Below are positions 1 through 9,183 of a stretch of DNA of 42,406 nt, one piece after another. A program made the position numbers and the translations under genes. Every line of letters begins with the position of its first letter. Position 1 is the first letter of the stretch. This DNA comes from an uncultured Gammaproteobacteria bacterium. GTDB taxonomy: Bacteria > Pseudomonadota > Gammaproteobacteria > Pseudomonadales > Azotimanducaceae. The notes below the pieces were generated by a model that made no database searches, was not told the origin of the DNA, and saw nothing but the letters and a program-made list of their open reading frames with translations. The DNA lies in NCBI GenBank assembly GCA_913050215.1, contig CAJXBG010000020.1, positions 1 through 42,406 on the forward strand. The letters run 5' to 3'.

Positions 1-1464
1 GGAACCCGTTGGAAAACGACGGTGAACTACAGTGCAGTTTCCGATCTGGACTATCTTGAGGATATTGGTGGTGACGTTGGCTCAGAAGCAGTCGACAGGT
101 TTATCGGGCCCGTAGACTCAAGCCTTGCCAACCGGCGTTCTGCAGCACTCACGCGCTTGGGGAAAGTCGAGTATCGGGATGGGAGATTTGCTGCGTCAAT
201 GTTTGTTCAGGGTTTTCAGAACTTGGATCCGAATGGCAGCGAACAATACGAGAAAATTCCTTCGCTGACCGCAGGATACAGCAATGAAATTGGTGCAATC
301 GATTACAAAGTTGATTTCGACTACTCTTTTTTCACCAAAGACAACACCGACATTCGCGGGATCAATGCGATCGTCGGTGAACGCGTCACGAGTTCAGTTA
401 ACTTTTCAATCCCTTATCGACAGATCTGGGGTTTCGTCAAGCCAAGCCTGAGTGTCATTCATCGAAAGTACAATCTCGACGATACGCCGACCAACTTTCG
501 GGCCAATCCAGAGGAAACAATTCCAGTATTTTCATTGGATAGCGGCCTCTATTTCGATCGTTTCTTCGACTTTACCGGGAATTCCTTCCAGCAAACGCTC
601 GAACCAAGGCTCTACTTCCTCTATGCCCAAGAAGCGTTCCAAGATGACCTACCCAGTTTTGACGCGAGTCCCCTCACACCATCATTCTCTCAATTATTCA
701 GAGAAAACCGGTTCGCCGGCGAAGACCGTATCGGAGACGCCAGGCAACTCAGTGTTGGGTTAACCACTCGGTTTCTTTTCCAAGACACCGGAGCGGAACT
801 TTTGTCTATGAGTCTGGGTCAGATTTATTACTTTAAAGATCGAACCGTTCTTCTCAACAGAATCGAATCGGAGTCTCCAACAGCAAGGGAATCAGCGCTT
901 TTTGCCGAAGCAAGGCTAAAACTTGGCGAAAACTTCACTGCCAGAAGCTCCTTTGAATGGGAGCCGGATGCTAACAGGAGCAATCGAGGCCAAGTGAGCA
1001 TTAAATACTCCGATAATGAGCGTCGAATATTTAACTTTTCCTATTTGAACACGAGTGAAGAGGCACAACGGGCGACCATTGAACAGCAATCTGAGGAATC
1101 GGATATTACTTTTATCTGGCCAATCGTCAACAATTGGAGCGCTATCGGGCGCTGGAACTTTGGTTGGGACACACACCAGACAATCGAATCGTTTATTGGC
1201 TTTGAGTATAACGACTGCTGCTGGAAAACCCGATTGGTCGCGAGACGCTTTCTCAAGGAGCAAAGAACAATTACAATATTGACAGACGATCCCTCCTCGG
1301 CAACCGGCTTTAGCTCAACAAACACACTGGTCACGCCTGCCGATACAGGGATATTTTTCGAATTCCAGTTAAAAGGACTTTCAACCCTTGGCCGAAGACT
1401 TGATTCTCTGCTGGAGCAATCAATACCAGGATACAGAAACCGAGAAGATCTCATAGGACAATAA
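1..1464 (+). CDS. lptD: LPS-assembly outer-membrane protein LptD (5' truncated by window edge)
   Basis: This is the C-terminal beta-barrel part of LptD, which with LptE inserts lipopolysaccharide into the outer leaflet of the outer membrane. The frame is open from the first base of the window, so the N-terminal OstA-like domain and the true start lie outside; 487 residues are visible. The start of the visible part (YSAVSDLDYLEDIG) matches the LptD barrel entry, the body alternates short aromatic-rich strands, and NDCCWK near residue 404 is the adjacent cysteine pair that makes the LptD interdomain disulfides. The partner N-terminal cysteines cannot be seen. surA follows after 8 bases, the conserved gammaproteobacterial order, and SurA is the chaperone that helps fold LptD. 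Confidence 0.95.
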   Translation, partial: GTRWKTTVNYSAVSDLDYLEDIGGDVGSEAVDRFIGPVDSSLANRRSAALTRLGKVEYRDGRFAASMFVQGFQNLDPNGSEQYEKIPSLTAGYSNEIGAIDYKVDFDYSFFTKDNTDIRGINAIVGERVTSSVNFSIPYRQIWGFVKPSLSVIHRKYNLDDTPTNFRANPEETIPVFSLDSGLYFDRFFDFTGNSFQQTLEPRLYFLYAQEAFQDDLPSFDASPLTPSFSQLFRENRFAGEDRIGDARQLSVGLTTRFLFQDTGAELLSMSLGQIYYFKDRTVLLNRIESESPTARESALFAEARLKLGENFTARSSFEWEPDANRSNRGQVSIKYSDNERRIFNFSYLNTSEEAQRATIEQQSEESDITFIWPIVNNWSAIGRWNFGWDTHQTIESFIGFEYNDCCWKTRLVARRFLKEQRTITILTDDPSSATGFSSTNTLVTPADTGIFFEFQLKGLSTLGRRLDSLLEQSIPGYRNREDLIGQ

Positions 1465-1472
1465 GAGCACTT

Positions 1473-2768
1473 ATGAAACAGCATCGTATTTTAATAGCGC
1501 TATTTATCGCGCTCATGGGCTTCGGCACTCAATCTCAGGCAGCGCTAGTCATTCTTGACAGAATCATCGCGGTAGTTGATGAAGACGTTGTGATGGAGTC
1601 TCAACTCAATCAAAGATTAAACAGCGTGAAAGCACAACTTACCGAAAGCCAGCGTGGGCAGATTCCATCAGATGAAGAGCTCAAGACACAATTGATCGAA
1701 CGCTTGATCGTCGAAAGCGTTCAAATTCAGATGGCAGACCGGGCCGGCGTGCGAATCAGCGATGAAGAGCTCAACGAGTCAATGACAGCCATCGCGGCTC
1801 AAAACAAACTGACTCTTCAGCAGTTTAGACAAGCTGTTGAGCGTGACGGTATCCCTTACGCAGAAATGCGAGATCAGATTCGGCGTGAGGTGAAAATAAA
1901 CCGAGTTCAGCAAGGTATCATGAGAACTCGCATCAATATATCTGAACAGGAAATCAAGGACTTTCTTGCCTCTGAGCTCGGCGAAGTCATCACAGCGGAT
2001 GAATATAGACTGGCACACATACTCCTATCAACGCCGAACGATGCCTCGCAAGCACAAATTTCCAACATTATGAAAAACGCTCAAGACCTCAAAAATCAAG
2101 TCGACAATGGCGCAGACTTTCAAAGCCTCGCTATCGAAAAGTCTACTGGTCAGAATGCCTTGAACGGTGGAGACCTTGGCTGGAGAAAAGTTGTTCAGTT
2201 GCCAACCATGTTTGCAGACATCGCCCCGGAAATGAACGCGGGCGAATTGAGAGGGCCAATACAAAGCGGCAGCGGCTTTCACTTGATTAAGTTGCTTGAA
2301 AAACGCGGCGCAAAGGCAGAGGGGCAGGTCCCACAGACACAAGTAAAGCATGTCCTTATCCAACCTTCAGAAATAAGAACGCATCAAGAGGCACTTGATC
2401 TGGCCGAAAGCCTGAGACAGGAAGTCGCTGACGGCAGGGATTTTGATGAAATCGCTAAATTATTCTCAGACGACCCGGGCTCAGCCTTGAGTGGGGGCGA
2501 TCTCGGCTGGAATCGCGCTGGCACCTTCGTCCCCGTGTTTGAACAACAGATGCAGGACTCAGATATTGGAAGGCTCTCCCAAGTGTTCGAAAGCCAGCAT
2601 GGCTTTCACTTTTTAGAAGTGACCGGCAGAAGAATAGAAGACTTCAGCGAACGCTTTAAACAAAGCCAAGCTGAAAACTATCTCAGAAATCAAAAGTTTG
2701 ATGAAGAACTGGAAAACTGGATAAGAGAACTTCGCGAGGATGCTTTTGTCGAAATCCGAGAGACGTAG
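1473..2768 (+). CDS. surA: Periplasmic peptidyl-prolyl isomerase / chaperone SurA
   Basis: SurA carries unfolded outer-membrane proteins, including LptD, across the periplasm. The 431-residue product begins with a clear signal peptide (basic MKQHR, hydrophobic core, cleavage near SQA-A), then the SurA N-terminal domain (ILDRIIAVVDEDVVMESQL). Two parvulin domains follow at about residues 176-277 and 289-392; each carries the HVL/HIL strand and a GGDLGW motif. Length equals the family norm (E. coli 428). AAGAG stands about six bases upstream of the ATG. In many relatives pdxA comes next, but here rsmA follows directly after 20 bases. Confidence 0.97.
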   Translation: MKQHRILIALFIALMGFGTQSQAALVILDRIIAVVDEDVVMESQLNQRLNSVKAQLTESQRGQIPSDEELKTQLIERLIVESVQIQMADRAGVRISDEELNESMTAIAAQNKLTLQQFRQAVERDGIPYAEMRDQIRREVKINRVQQGIMRTRINISEQEIKDFLASELGEVITADEYRLAHILLSTPNDASQAQISNIMKNAQDLKNQVDNGADFQSLAIEKSTGQNALNGGDLGWRKVVQLPTMFADIAPEMNAGELRGPIQSGSGFHLIKLLEKRGAKAEGQVPQTQVKHVLIQPSEIRTHQEALDLAESLRQEVADGRDFDEIAKLFSDDPGSALSGGDLGWNRAGTFVPVFEQQMQDSDIGRLSQVFESQHGFHFLEVTGRRIEDFSERFKQSQAENYLRNQKFDEELENWIRELREDAFVEIRET

Positions 2769-2788
2769 CTAACACGCCGGGATTAGCC

Positions 2789-3568
2789 ATGAAGGCAAGA
2801 AAACGTTTCGGTCAGAATTTTTTGCATGACAGTAATGTCATCCACAAAATCATCGAGGCAATTTCACCAAAACCGACGGATACGATCTTTGAAATTGGCC
2901 CAGGACACGGCGCGCTGACTTCGATGCTCGATCAGGCTACCGCCGACCTTACCGTGGTTGAAATCGACAGAGACCTCGCGGCAAACATCAGCAACCTCTA
3001 TCCACAAATCAACCTCGTTATTAGTGACATACTGAAGTATGACTTCAGTGCTTGGCAACCCACTCAGCCCGCTCGTGTTGTAGGGAATCTGCCTTACAAT
3101 ATTTCGACCCCGCTACTATTTCGACTCTTCACAACGTTGGAAAAAATCAGCGACATGCACTTCATGTTACAACTGGAGGTCGTCAATCGGCTAGCTGCAG
3201 CGCCGGCTTCTTCTGATTATGGTCGGCTCTCTATTATGAGCCAGTACCATTGTGAGATCGAAAAACTCTTTGAAGTGCCTGCCACAGCTTTTATGCCTGC
3301 GCCGAAGGTCACATCGGCAATCGTCAGATTAAGACCTAAACAAAACCCGATCAAAGCAACCGATGAAAAGTTGTTCAGCGAAATTGTCAGCGCCGCTTTC
3401 GGACAACGGAGAAAGACCATCCGGAACTCATTGAAGCCATTTATGAGCAGCGAACAACTAGAAAAAGCGGGCATAGACCCAGGCATACGCCCTGAAAAGG
3501 TTTCTCTCAATCAATTCATCGATGCTGCCAACCTAATTTCAAAAACGTCAAGTGGACTAACCACATGA
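2789..3568 (+). CDS. rsmA: 16S rRNA dimethyladenosine transferase RsmA (KsgA)
   Basis: RsmA dimethylates two adjacent adenines in the 3' terminal hairpin of 16S rRNA, a late step and checkpoint in 30S maturation. The 259-residue product starts with the typical KRFGQNFLHD. The SAM-binding motif EIGPGHGALT is at about residues 36-45, and the catalytic motif IV NLPYNIS lies at about 100. The C-terminal helical domain ends in the usual way (RPEKVSLNQFIDAANLI). It lies in the lptD-surA-rsmA-apaH-cca transcription unit, 13 bases before apaH. The apaG gene normally between rsmA and apaH is missing. Confidence 0.97.
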   Translation: MKARKRFGQNFLHDSNVIHKIIEAISPKPTDTIFEIGPGHGALTSMLDQATADLTVVEIDRDLAANISNLYPQINLVISDILKYDFSAWQPTQPARVVGNLPYNISTPLLFRLFTTLEKISDMHFMLQLEVVNRLAAAPASSDYGRLSIMSQYHCEIEKLFEVPATAFMPAPKVTSAIVRLRPKQNPIKATDEKLFSEIVSAAFGQRRKTIRNSLKPFMSSEQLEKAGIDPGIRPEKVSLNQFIDAANLISKTSSGLTT

Positions 3569-3581
3569 GCATGCGTTTGTT

Positions 3582-4421
3582 ATGAACACCTATGCAATCG
3601 GCGATATTCAGGGGTGTTTTTCAGAATTTATCGCCCTGCTGGAGAAAGTGAATTTCAACAAAGACGATGATCAACTTTGGTTAGTCGGCGACCTGATCAA
3701 CAGAGGTCCACAGAACCTCGAAACCATTCTTTTCCTCAAATCACTGCCTAACGTGACCTGTGTTTTAGGGAACCATGATCTACATTTCCTCGCGGTGGCA
3801 ACCGGGGTGCACAAAGCCTCCAAAAGCGACACGTTGCATGATCTGCTCGCTTCACCTGAACTTCCCGAGATCATTGAGTGGTTGCGCCACCTTCCCTTGA
3901 TACACCTAAACCCAAGTCAGCGTTACTTAATGGTGCATGCCGGGCTTCCCTCAATATGGAGCTCAGCCGAGGCGCTTAGCTACGCAGATGAGGTGCATGC
4001 GGTCTTGCGAGGTGATAATTATCAAACATTTTTGAAGGCGATGTACGGCAACCAACCCGCTATCTGGTCCTCAAATCTGAGGGGGATGGACAGACTCAGG
4101 GTCATTACCAACTATCTGACTCGGTTACGATACTGCAAGGTAGACGGCGAAATGGATCTGATTCACAAAGATCAGGTTATTCCCTTGGGCTTTGATGCTT
4201 GGTTCGATCATCACCCGGAGGTACTGGAAAACGACATGACAATATTATTCGGTCATTGGGCTGCATTACAGGGCGTCACCGGGCGCAAAAATATACTTGC
4301 ACTCGACACGGGTTGCCTTTGGGGTCGCGAACTTACGGCGTTAAGACTAGAAGACAAACAGTTTTTTTCAGTTCCGTCACAACAAACATTAGCCAAATTT
4401 AACGAATTGAAAGGCGTATAG
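3582..4421 (+). CDS. apaH: Symmetrical diadenosine tetraphosphatase ApaH
   Basis: ApaH hydrolyses Ap4A to two ADP and also removes Np4 caps from RNA. The 279-residue protein (E. coli 280) is a metallophosphoesterase with all signature blocks: GDIQG (residues 7-11), GDLINRG (about 36-42) and GNHD (about 64-67), followed by the late histidines in VHAGLPSIW and LFGHWA. The start at 3582 is the only one that keeps the conserved MNTYAIGDIQG. No strong Shine-Dalgarno sequence is visible, so translation may be coupled to rsmA. cca begins 7 bases after the stop. Confidence 0.97.
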   Translation: MNTYAIGDIQGCFSEFIALLEKVNFNKDDDQLWLVGDLINRGPQNLETILFLKSLPNVTCVLGNHDLHFLAVATGVHKASKSDTLHDLLASPELPEIIEWLRHLPLIHLNPSQRYLMVHAGLPSIWSSAEALSYADEVHAVLRGDNYQTFLKAMYGNQPAIWSSNLRGMDRLRVITNYLTRLRYCKVDGEMDLIHKDQVIPLGFDAWFDHHPEVLENDMTILFGHWAALQGVTGRKNILALDTGCLWGRELTALRLEDKQFFSVPSQQTLAKFNELKGV

Positions 4422-4428
4422 TACCCAC

Positions 4429-5517
4429 ATGGAAGTATATTTGGTTGGCGGCGCAGTGAGAGACGAACTATTGGGACTTCCTGTTCAAGAACGCGACTGG
4501 GTGGTCGTGGGTTCAACTGCACAACAATTACTCGATAGCGGATATCATCCCGTTGGCAAAGACTTCCCCGTTTTCCTGCACCCGAAAACACACGAAGAGT
4601 ATGCGCTAGCCAGAACCGAGTCTAAATCTGGCAGAGGCCACAAAGGCTTCATTGTTAATGCAGACATAAACGTCAGTCTTGAGGAAGATCTTCAGCGCAG
4701 AGACCTCACGATTAATGCTATCGCGCGTGATCAGGATGGCAATCTTATTGACTTTGTTGGTGGTGTCTCGGATCTCAACGCAAAAAAACTGACACACGTA
4801 TCGCCCGCTTTCTCTGACGACCCACTTCGGGTGCTGCGCGTCGCACGCTTTTTTGCGCGCTTCAACCATCTTGGCTTCGAGGTTTCAAGCGATACAATGG
4901 CTCTCATGGCTGACATGATAAGTGCCGGAAACTTGCAGGAGCTGACACCGGAGAGAGTTTTTAAAGAGCTTGAGAAGGCATTGAATACTGCCTCACCCTG
5001 GAAGTTCTTTGAGCTCTTGCAAAACATCAGCGGTCTTGACGCGATCGGCTTTAAAAATGTGCCAATCGACTTGGAGAAATTCAGACATGCTTGCGACGTA
5101 AATGATGATGCAGTCATTCGATTTGCAATGCTACTTGCCAGCGCGAACATAACATCGGTCAAACGGCTTTCCGAATATCTCAAGACACCTAAAAGGTATC
5201 TGGAATCAGCACTGCTAACAGTCACCCACTACAACACTTGGCGATCTGTTGACAAACTGACGGCAGAAGAAATCGTTGAGTTTTTCTATCAACTCGATGC
5301 CTACCGGCGCCCCGAGAGGCTTGAAGTCATGCAAGCTTGTGGCTCTACACTTTTCGGATCAAGTGGCGATTCAGCCGGTCACATTACTCAGCGATGGAGC
5401 AAGTGTTTAGACGAAACAAGGAAAATCTCTGTCCGGGATCTACATTCGATTCCCCAGAAAAACGAAATAGGGCAAGCAATTAGAGCGCTCAGAATACAAA
5501 CAATTTTATCGCTTTAG
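4429..5517 (+). CDS. cca: CCA-adding tRNA nucleotidyltransferase, short form without HD domain
   Basis: This enzyme adds and repairs the 3' CCA of tRNAs. The N-terminal nucleotidyltransferase fold is complete: VGGAVRD (residues 6-12), the paired acidic residues in RDW, the ARTE block and RRDLTINAIA, then DPLRVLRVARFFARF and the template-reading segment LTPERVFKELEKAL. At 362 residues it is about 50 shorter than E. coli Cca (412). The region where gammaproteobacterial enzymes carry the metal-dependent HD phosphohydrolase shows no HD doublet, so it probably only makes CCA. It is the last gene of its operon and converges on purD with a gap of 19 bases. Confidence 0.95.
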   Translation: MEVYLVGGAVRDELLGLPVQERDWVVVGSTAQQLLDSGYHPVGKDFPVFLHPKTHEEYALARTESKSGRGHKGFIVNADINVSLEEDLQRRDLTINAIARDQDGNLIDFVGGVSDLNAKKLTHVSPAFSDDPLRVLRVARFFARFNHLGFEVSSDTMALMADMISAGNLQELTPERVFKELEKALNTASPWKFFELLQNISGLDAIGFKNVPIDLEKFRHACDVNDDAVIRFAMLLASANITSVKRLSEYLKTPKRYLESALLTVTHYNTWRSVDKLTAEEIVEFFYQLDAYRRPERLEVMQACGSTLFGSSGDSAGHITQRWSKCLDETRKISVRDLHSIPQKNEIGQAIRALRIQTILSL

Positions 5518-5536
5518 ACAGACAGCCCTTTGACGA

Positions 5537-6832
5537 TTAGGTATCAACCACACTAATCTCGCGCTCTATCGCCCGGTAACCGATATCATGCCGATAGGTT
5601 GCTCCATCAAAATGAATCTGGTCAATCATCTTATAGGCGGCTGATTGCGCCTCGGAGACGCTAGCTCCCATCGCCGTGACGCCCAATACGCGCCCTCCTG
5701 CCGTCACGAGTTTTCCATCGACTGTTTTGGTACCGGCATGAAAAACCTTACCGAGCTGATCGGCATGCTCAATTCCACTGATTTCAAAGCCTGTCTTGTA
5801 ATCACCGGGGTAACCTTCCGAAGCCATCACTACGGCTATTGCTGTATTTTCTTCAAAGTTCAACGATTGTCCTTCAAGCGTTCCACCAATGGCCGAGAGG
5901 CAAAGATCCGCCAGATTATCTTTCAATCTCATCATGATTGGCTGGGTCTCTGGATCACCAAAACGACAATTGAACTCAATCACGTTGACATTATCATCCT
6001 CATCAATCATCAACCCGGCGTACAAGAACCCAACGTAGGGATGTCCTTCCTCGGCCATGCCGGCGAGTGTCGGTTCAATAACCTGTTCCATGACCTTTGC
6101 GTGGATTTCGTCAGTTACAACCGGGGCAGGAGAATAGGCACCCATTCCTCCCGTATTAGGCCCTTTATCGCCATCATATATCGCTTTGTGATCCTGCGAT
6201 GTTGCGAAGGGTATTGCGACCTTACCATCGGCAATCACAATAAAGCTGGCCTCCTCGCCCGCGAGAAACTCTTCAATCACCACGCGTTGGCCAGCGCTGC
6301 CGAAGCTATTTTCCTGCATCATCTCTCGAACCGTGGTTTCAGCCTCTTCCAACGTTTGAGCGATCACAACACCCTTGCCCGCAGCCAAACCGTCAGCTTT
6401 AAGCACGATGGGCAATGCGATGGTTTTCAGATAAGAAAGAGCCGCTTCAGGAGAATCAAAACTGCCATATTTAGCGGTGGGAATACTGTATTTTTGAAGA
6501 AAGTCTTTTGTGAATATTTTAGAACCTTCCAATTGAGCTGCTGCCATTGACGGGCCAAAGCAAACTAGCCCTGCCGCCTGAAATTGGTCAACAACACCGG
6601 CAACCAGCGGCGCTTCCGGCCCTATCATCGTAAGGTCAATTTCATTCTCTAGGGCAAATTCGATTTGCCCCTCGAAATCCATTACATCAATGGCAACGTT
6701 TTCAAGCCCAGCGTCCAGGCCAGAACCGGCATTACCCGGCGCGAGATAAACAATCTCAACACTGGGAGATTGCGCAAACTTCCACGCTAACGCGTGTTCT
6801 CTACCACCATTACCGGTAACTAGGATCTTCAT
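5537..6832 (-). CDS. purD: Phosphoribosylamine-glycine ligase PurD
   Basis: PurD performs the second step of purine synthesis, joining glycine to phosphoribosylamine with ATP. The start is set at 6832 because the family begins MKILVTGNGGREHALAWK; the frame is open further upstream but that stretch has no family character, and GAGAAG lies just before this ATG. The product is 431 residues (E. coli 429), with the ATP-grasp core (VLKADGLAAGKGV, GPNTGGMGAYSP, NVIEFNCRFGDPETQ). It directly follows purH, the usual gammaproteobacterial arrangement. Confidence 0.97.
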   Translation of the reverse strand: MKILVTGNGGREHALAWKFAQSPSVEIVYLAPGNAGSGLDAGLENVAIDVMDFEGQIEFALENEIDLTMIGPEAPLVAGVVDQFQAAGLVCFGPSMAAAQLEGSKIFTKDFLQKYSIPTAKYGSFDSPEAALSYLKTIALPIVLKADGLAAGKGVVIAQTLEEAETTVREMMQENSFGSAGQRVVIEEFLAGEEASFIVIADGKVAIPFATSQDHKAIYDGDKGPNTGGMGAYSPAPVVTDEIHAKVMEQVIEPTLAGMAEEGHPYVGFLYAGLMIDEDDNVNVIEFNCRFGDPETQPIMMRLKDNLADLCLSAIGGTLEGQSLNFEENTAIAVVMASEGYPGDYKTGFEISGIEHADQLGKVFHAGTKTVDGKLVTAGGRVLGVTAMGASVSEAQSAAYKMIDQIHFDGATYRHDIGYRAIEREISVVDT

Positions 6833-6883
6833 TTTGGTCTTCTCAATTTGTAGGAAATCACTGTCAGCAACCCGGCTCGGCAA

Positions 6884-8497
6884 TCAGTGCCTAAAGTGGC
6901 GCATCCCGGTGAACATCATCACCATGTTCGCCTCGTCAGCGGCTGCAATAACTTCTTCATCACGTACAGACCCACCAGGTTGAATGACTGCAGTAATGCC
7001 AACTTCTGCGGCTGAATCTATTCCGTCACGAAAGGGAAAAAATGCATCTGACGCCATCACTGAGCCAGCAACCTGCAAACCTTCATCCGCCGCCTTGATA
7101 CCTGCGACCTTTGCACTATAAACCCGACTCATCTGTCCTGCACCCACGCCAACTGTACGACTGTCTTTTGCATACACTATCGCATTGGACTTGACATACT
7201 TCGCCACAACCCAGGCAAACAACAGATCTGCTTTTTCACTTGGGGTCGGTTCTCTCTTAGACACAACCCGCAGCTCCTCTTCCTTAAGCAGATCCCGATC
7301 TTTACTCTGCACAAGCAACCCGCCGGCCACTTGCTTATACTGTGGCGTCCCTCGCGTGGGTGCGCCAACCTGCTGTAGTTCACCACACGTCAACACTCGA
7401 ACATTCTTTTTGCGGCCAAAAGCGGCTAACGCATTAGGCGCATAATCCGGCGCAATAACAACTTCAACAAATTGCTTTTCAACGATCATCTCTGCCAATG
7501 CCGCATCGACGGTTCTGTTGAATGCAATGATGCCACCAAAGGCTGAGGTAGGGTCCGTTTCAAAAGCTTTAAGATAGGCTGCTGATAAGTCAACGTCACT
7601 CGCAACACCGCAGGGGTTTGCGTGTTTCACGATGACACAGGTAGGCGTTTCAAAGGAAGCAACACATTCCAGTGCAGCATCTGTGTCGGCAATATTGTTA
7701 AACGACAGCGCTTTGCCGTGTAACTGAGTCGAATGTCCGATGGTACCGGTCTCCGGTTTCATCTCTGTGTAGAACGCAGCCGATTGATGAGGGTTTTCAC
7801 CGTAACGCATTTCCTGTTTTTTCTCATACTGGACCGTCAATGTGTTTGAGTATTCAGCGACTTCGGGTACCCCCTCAGACTGCCCTTCAAACTTGATCGT
7901 ACCAAGATAATTACTAATCGCAGCATCATATTCAGCAACGTGTTCAAACACTTTTCTCGCCAGTCTGAACCGAGTCTCAAGGGAAAGGCACCCATCGTTA
8001 TCTGCCAACTCTTCGAGCACGCTTGCATAATCTGAGGAATCACAGACGACAGCAACACTGTCAAAATTCTTGGAGGCAGAGCGCAACATCGCAGGGCCGC
8101 CGATATCTATATTTTCAATCGCATCGACAAGGGTGCAGTCGGGATTCGCTACTGTTTGCTGAAATGGATACAAATTAACAACGACGAGGTCAATTTCCTT
8201 GATGCCCTGCTCTGCCATGATTTTTGCATCAATCCCAGTGCCATCGCCATTTCGCCTGCCCAACAGCCCACCGTGTATCAGCGGATGCAAGGTTTTCACT
8301 CGTCCATCCATCATCTCTGCAAATCCGGTGTAATCCGATACTTCCCTTACCGAGACACCCGCGTCAGCAAGCAACCGATGAGTGCCCCCTGTAGATAGGA
8401 ACTTTACGCCGTATGATTGAAGCGACTTGGCGAATTCTTTTAAACCAGATTTATCCGAAACACTCGCGATTGCGGTCCTTATTTTTACGGGTTTCAT
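6884..8497 (-). CDS. purH: Bifunctional AICAR formyltransferase / IMP cyclohydrolase PurH
   Basis: PurH carries out the last two steps to IMP. The start at 8497 gives the standard beginning [18 protein letters not shown] with AAAAAGAGCC just upstream; the longer open frame adds only non-conserved residues. The product is 537 residues (E. coli 529). The N-terminal MGS-like domain holds the cyclohydrolase ([20 protein letters not shown]). The C-terminal transformylase domain holds the catalytic Lys-His pair in [10 protein letters not shown] and ends [17 protein letters not shown], the normal final block. A 290-base gap that contains an inverted repeat separates it from fis. Confidence 0.97.
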   Translation of the reverse strand: MKPVKIRTAIASVSDKSGLKEFAKSLQSYGVKFLSTGGTHRLLADAGVSVREVSDYTGFAEMMDGRVKTLHPLIHGGLLGRRNGDGTGIDAKIMAEQGIKEIDLVVVNLYPFQQTVANPDCTLVDAIENIDIGGPAMLRSASKNFDSVAVVCDSSDYASVLEELADNDGCLSLETRFRLARKVFEHVAEYDAAISNYLGTIKFEGQSEGVPEVAEYSNTLTVQYEKKQEMRYGENPHQSAAFYTEMKPETGTIGHSTQLHGKALSFNNIADTDAALECVASFETPTCVIVKHANPCGVASDVDLSAAYLKAFETDPTSAFGGIIAFNRTVDAALAEMIVEKQFVEVVIAPDYAPNALAAFGRKKNVRVLTCGELQQVGAPTRGTPQYKQVAGGLLVQSKDRDLLKEEELRVVSKREPTPSEKADLLFAWVVAKYVKSNAIVYAKDSRTVGVGAGQMSRVYSAKVAGIKAADEGLQVAGSVMASDAFFPFRDGIDSAAEVGITAVIQPGGSVRDEEVIAAADEANMVMMFTGMRHFRH

Positions 8498-8652
8498 ATC
8501 TATAGGCTCTTTTTTGTGGTCGACGAGGCTGGCTACCGCACCATGCAAAATCAGCCGATGCGGAAATAGAAAAAGGACGGAATTACCGTCATTTGAGAAG
8601 GGTTAATTATGCCACGAGCGCGAGTCATTTTAGAACTGTCTAGCAGAATTTT

Positions 8653-8677
8653 GTTGATCGCCTTAACCGCGATCAAC
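8653..8677. repeat. Perfect 9-bp inverted repeat between fis and purH
   Basis: The arms GTTGATCGC (8653-8661) and GCGATCAAC (8669-8677) are exact reverse complements around a 7-base loop. Neither strand has a T-run after it, so it is not a standard intrinsic terminator. The half-sites are too far apart for an FNR site (TTGAT-N13-ATCAA), and it does not match a PurR operator. It could be an mRNA hairpin that sets fis versus purH levels, or a binding site for an unknown dimer. Confidence 0.5.
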
Positions 8678-8787
8678 CTGAAACTCATTGAATCGTTGCG
8701 GCTAAAAGAGTTGCGAACAAGGATATGAAGGAACACCTGCCGTTTGGTTACTACTGTCGACTAATGCGCTTCAGGACCTGGCCGAAT

Positions 8788-9171
8788 TTACAACATGCCA
8801 TATTTGCGTAGTTTCTTGCGCAAAGTGCCCCGGTTTAGGCCTAACATCAGCGCGGTTTTGCTTTGATTATTGTGCGTGGAGTCAAGCACACTCTGGATCA
8901 ATGGCGCTTCTACTTCTGAGAGAACTAACTCATATAAGTTGGATATTTCCTCGTCGCCCATCGTAGAGATATACCGTTCAACACATTCGCGCACAGACTC
9001 TGCAAGCGTTGCGTGTTCATCCTGCGCCACATCGCTAACCAGCGTAGCCGCGCTCATCAGCGGCGCTGATGCTAGCTCAGCTTCGCTATTCTGCTCGAAT
9101 TCCAAATCTGCTTCGCTACGAATATCTTGACTGAAACCAACAGTACCGTTTGTTAAGTTAGGAATTCCCAT
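8788..9171 (-). CDS. fis: Fis-family nucleoid protein with extended N-terminus
   Basis: The last about 40 residues hold the Fis helix-turn-helix (NNQSKTALMLGLNRGTLRKK, ending LRKYGML), nearly the E. coli sequence, so DNA bending and growth-phase regulation are expected. The start is placed at the ATG at 9171 because GGAGATAAGA sits directly upstream. That gives 127 residues against 98 in E. coli; the extra roughly 30 N-terminal residues are acidic and rich in Ser/Ala. It follows dusB by 12 bases, the conserved dusB-fis pair. Confidence 0.95.
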   Translation of the reverse strand: MGIPNLTNGTVGFSQDIRSEADLEFEQNSEAELASAPLMSAATLVSDVAQDEHATLAESVRECVERYISTMGDEEISNLYELVLSEVEAPLIQSVLDSTHNNQSKTALMLGLNRGTLRKKLRKYGML

Positions 9172-9183
9172 TCTTATCTCCAA

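Noticed and set aside
8551-8736. 61-codon minus-strand frame between fis and purH
   Set aside because: It spans the inverted repeat, has no ribosome site and no protein-like composition.
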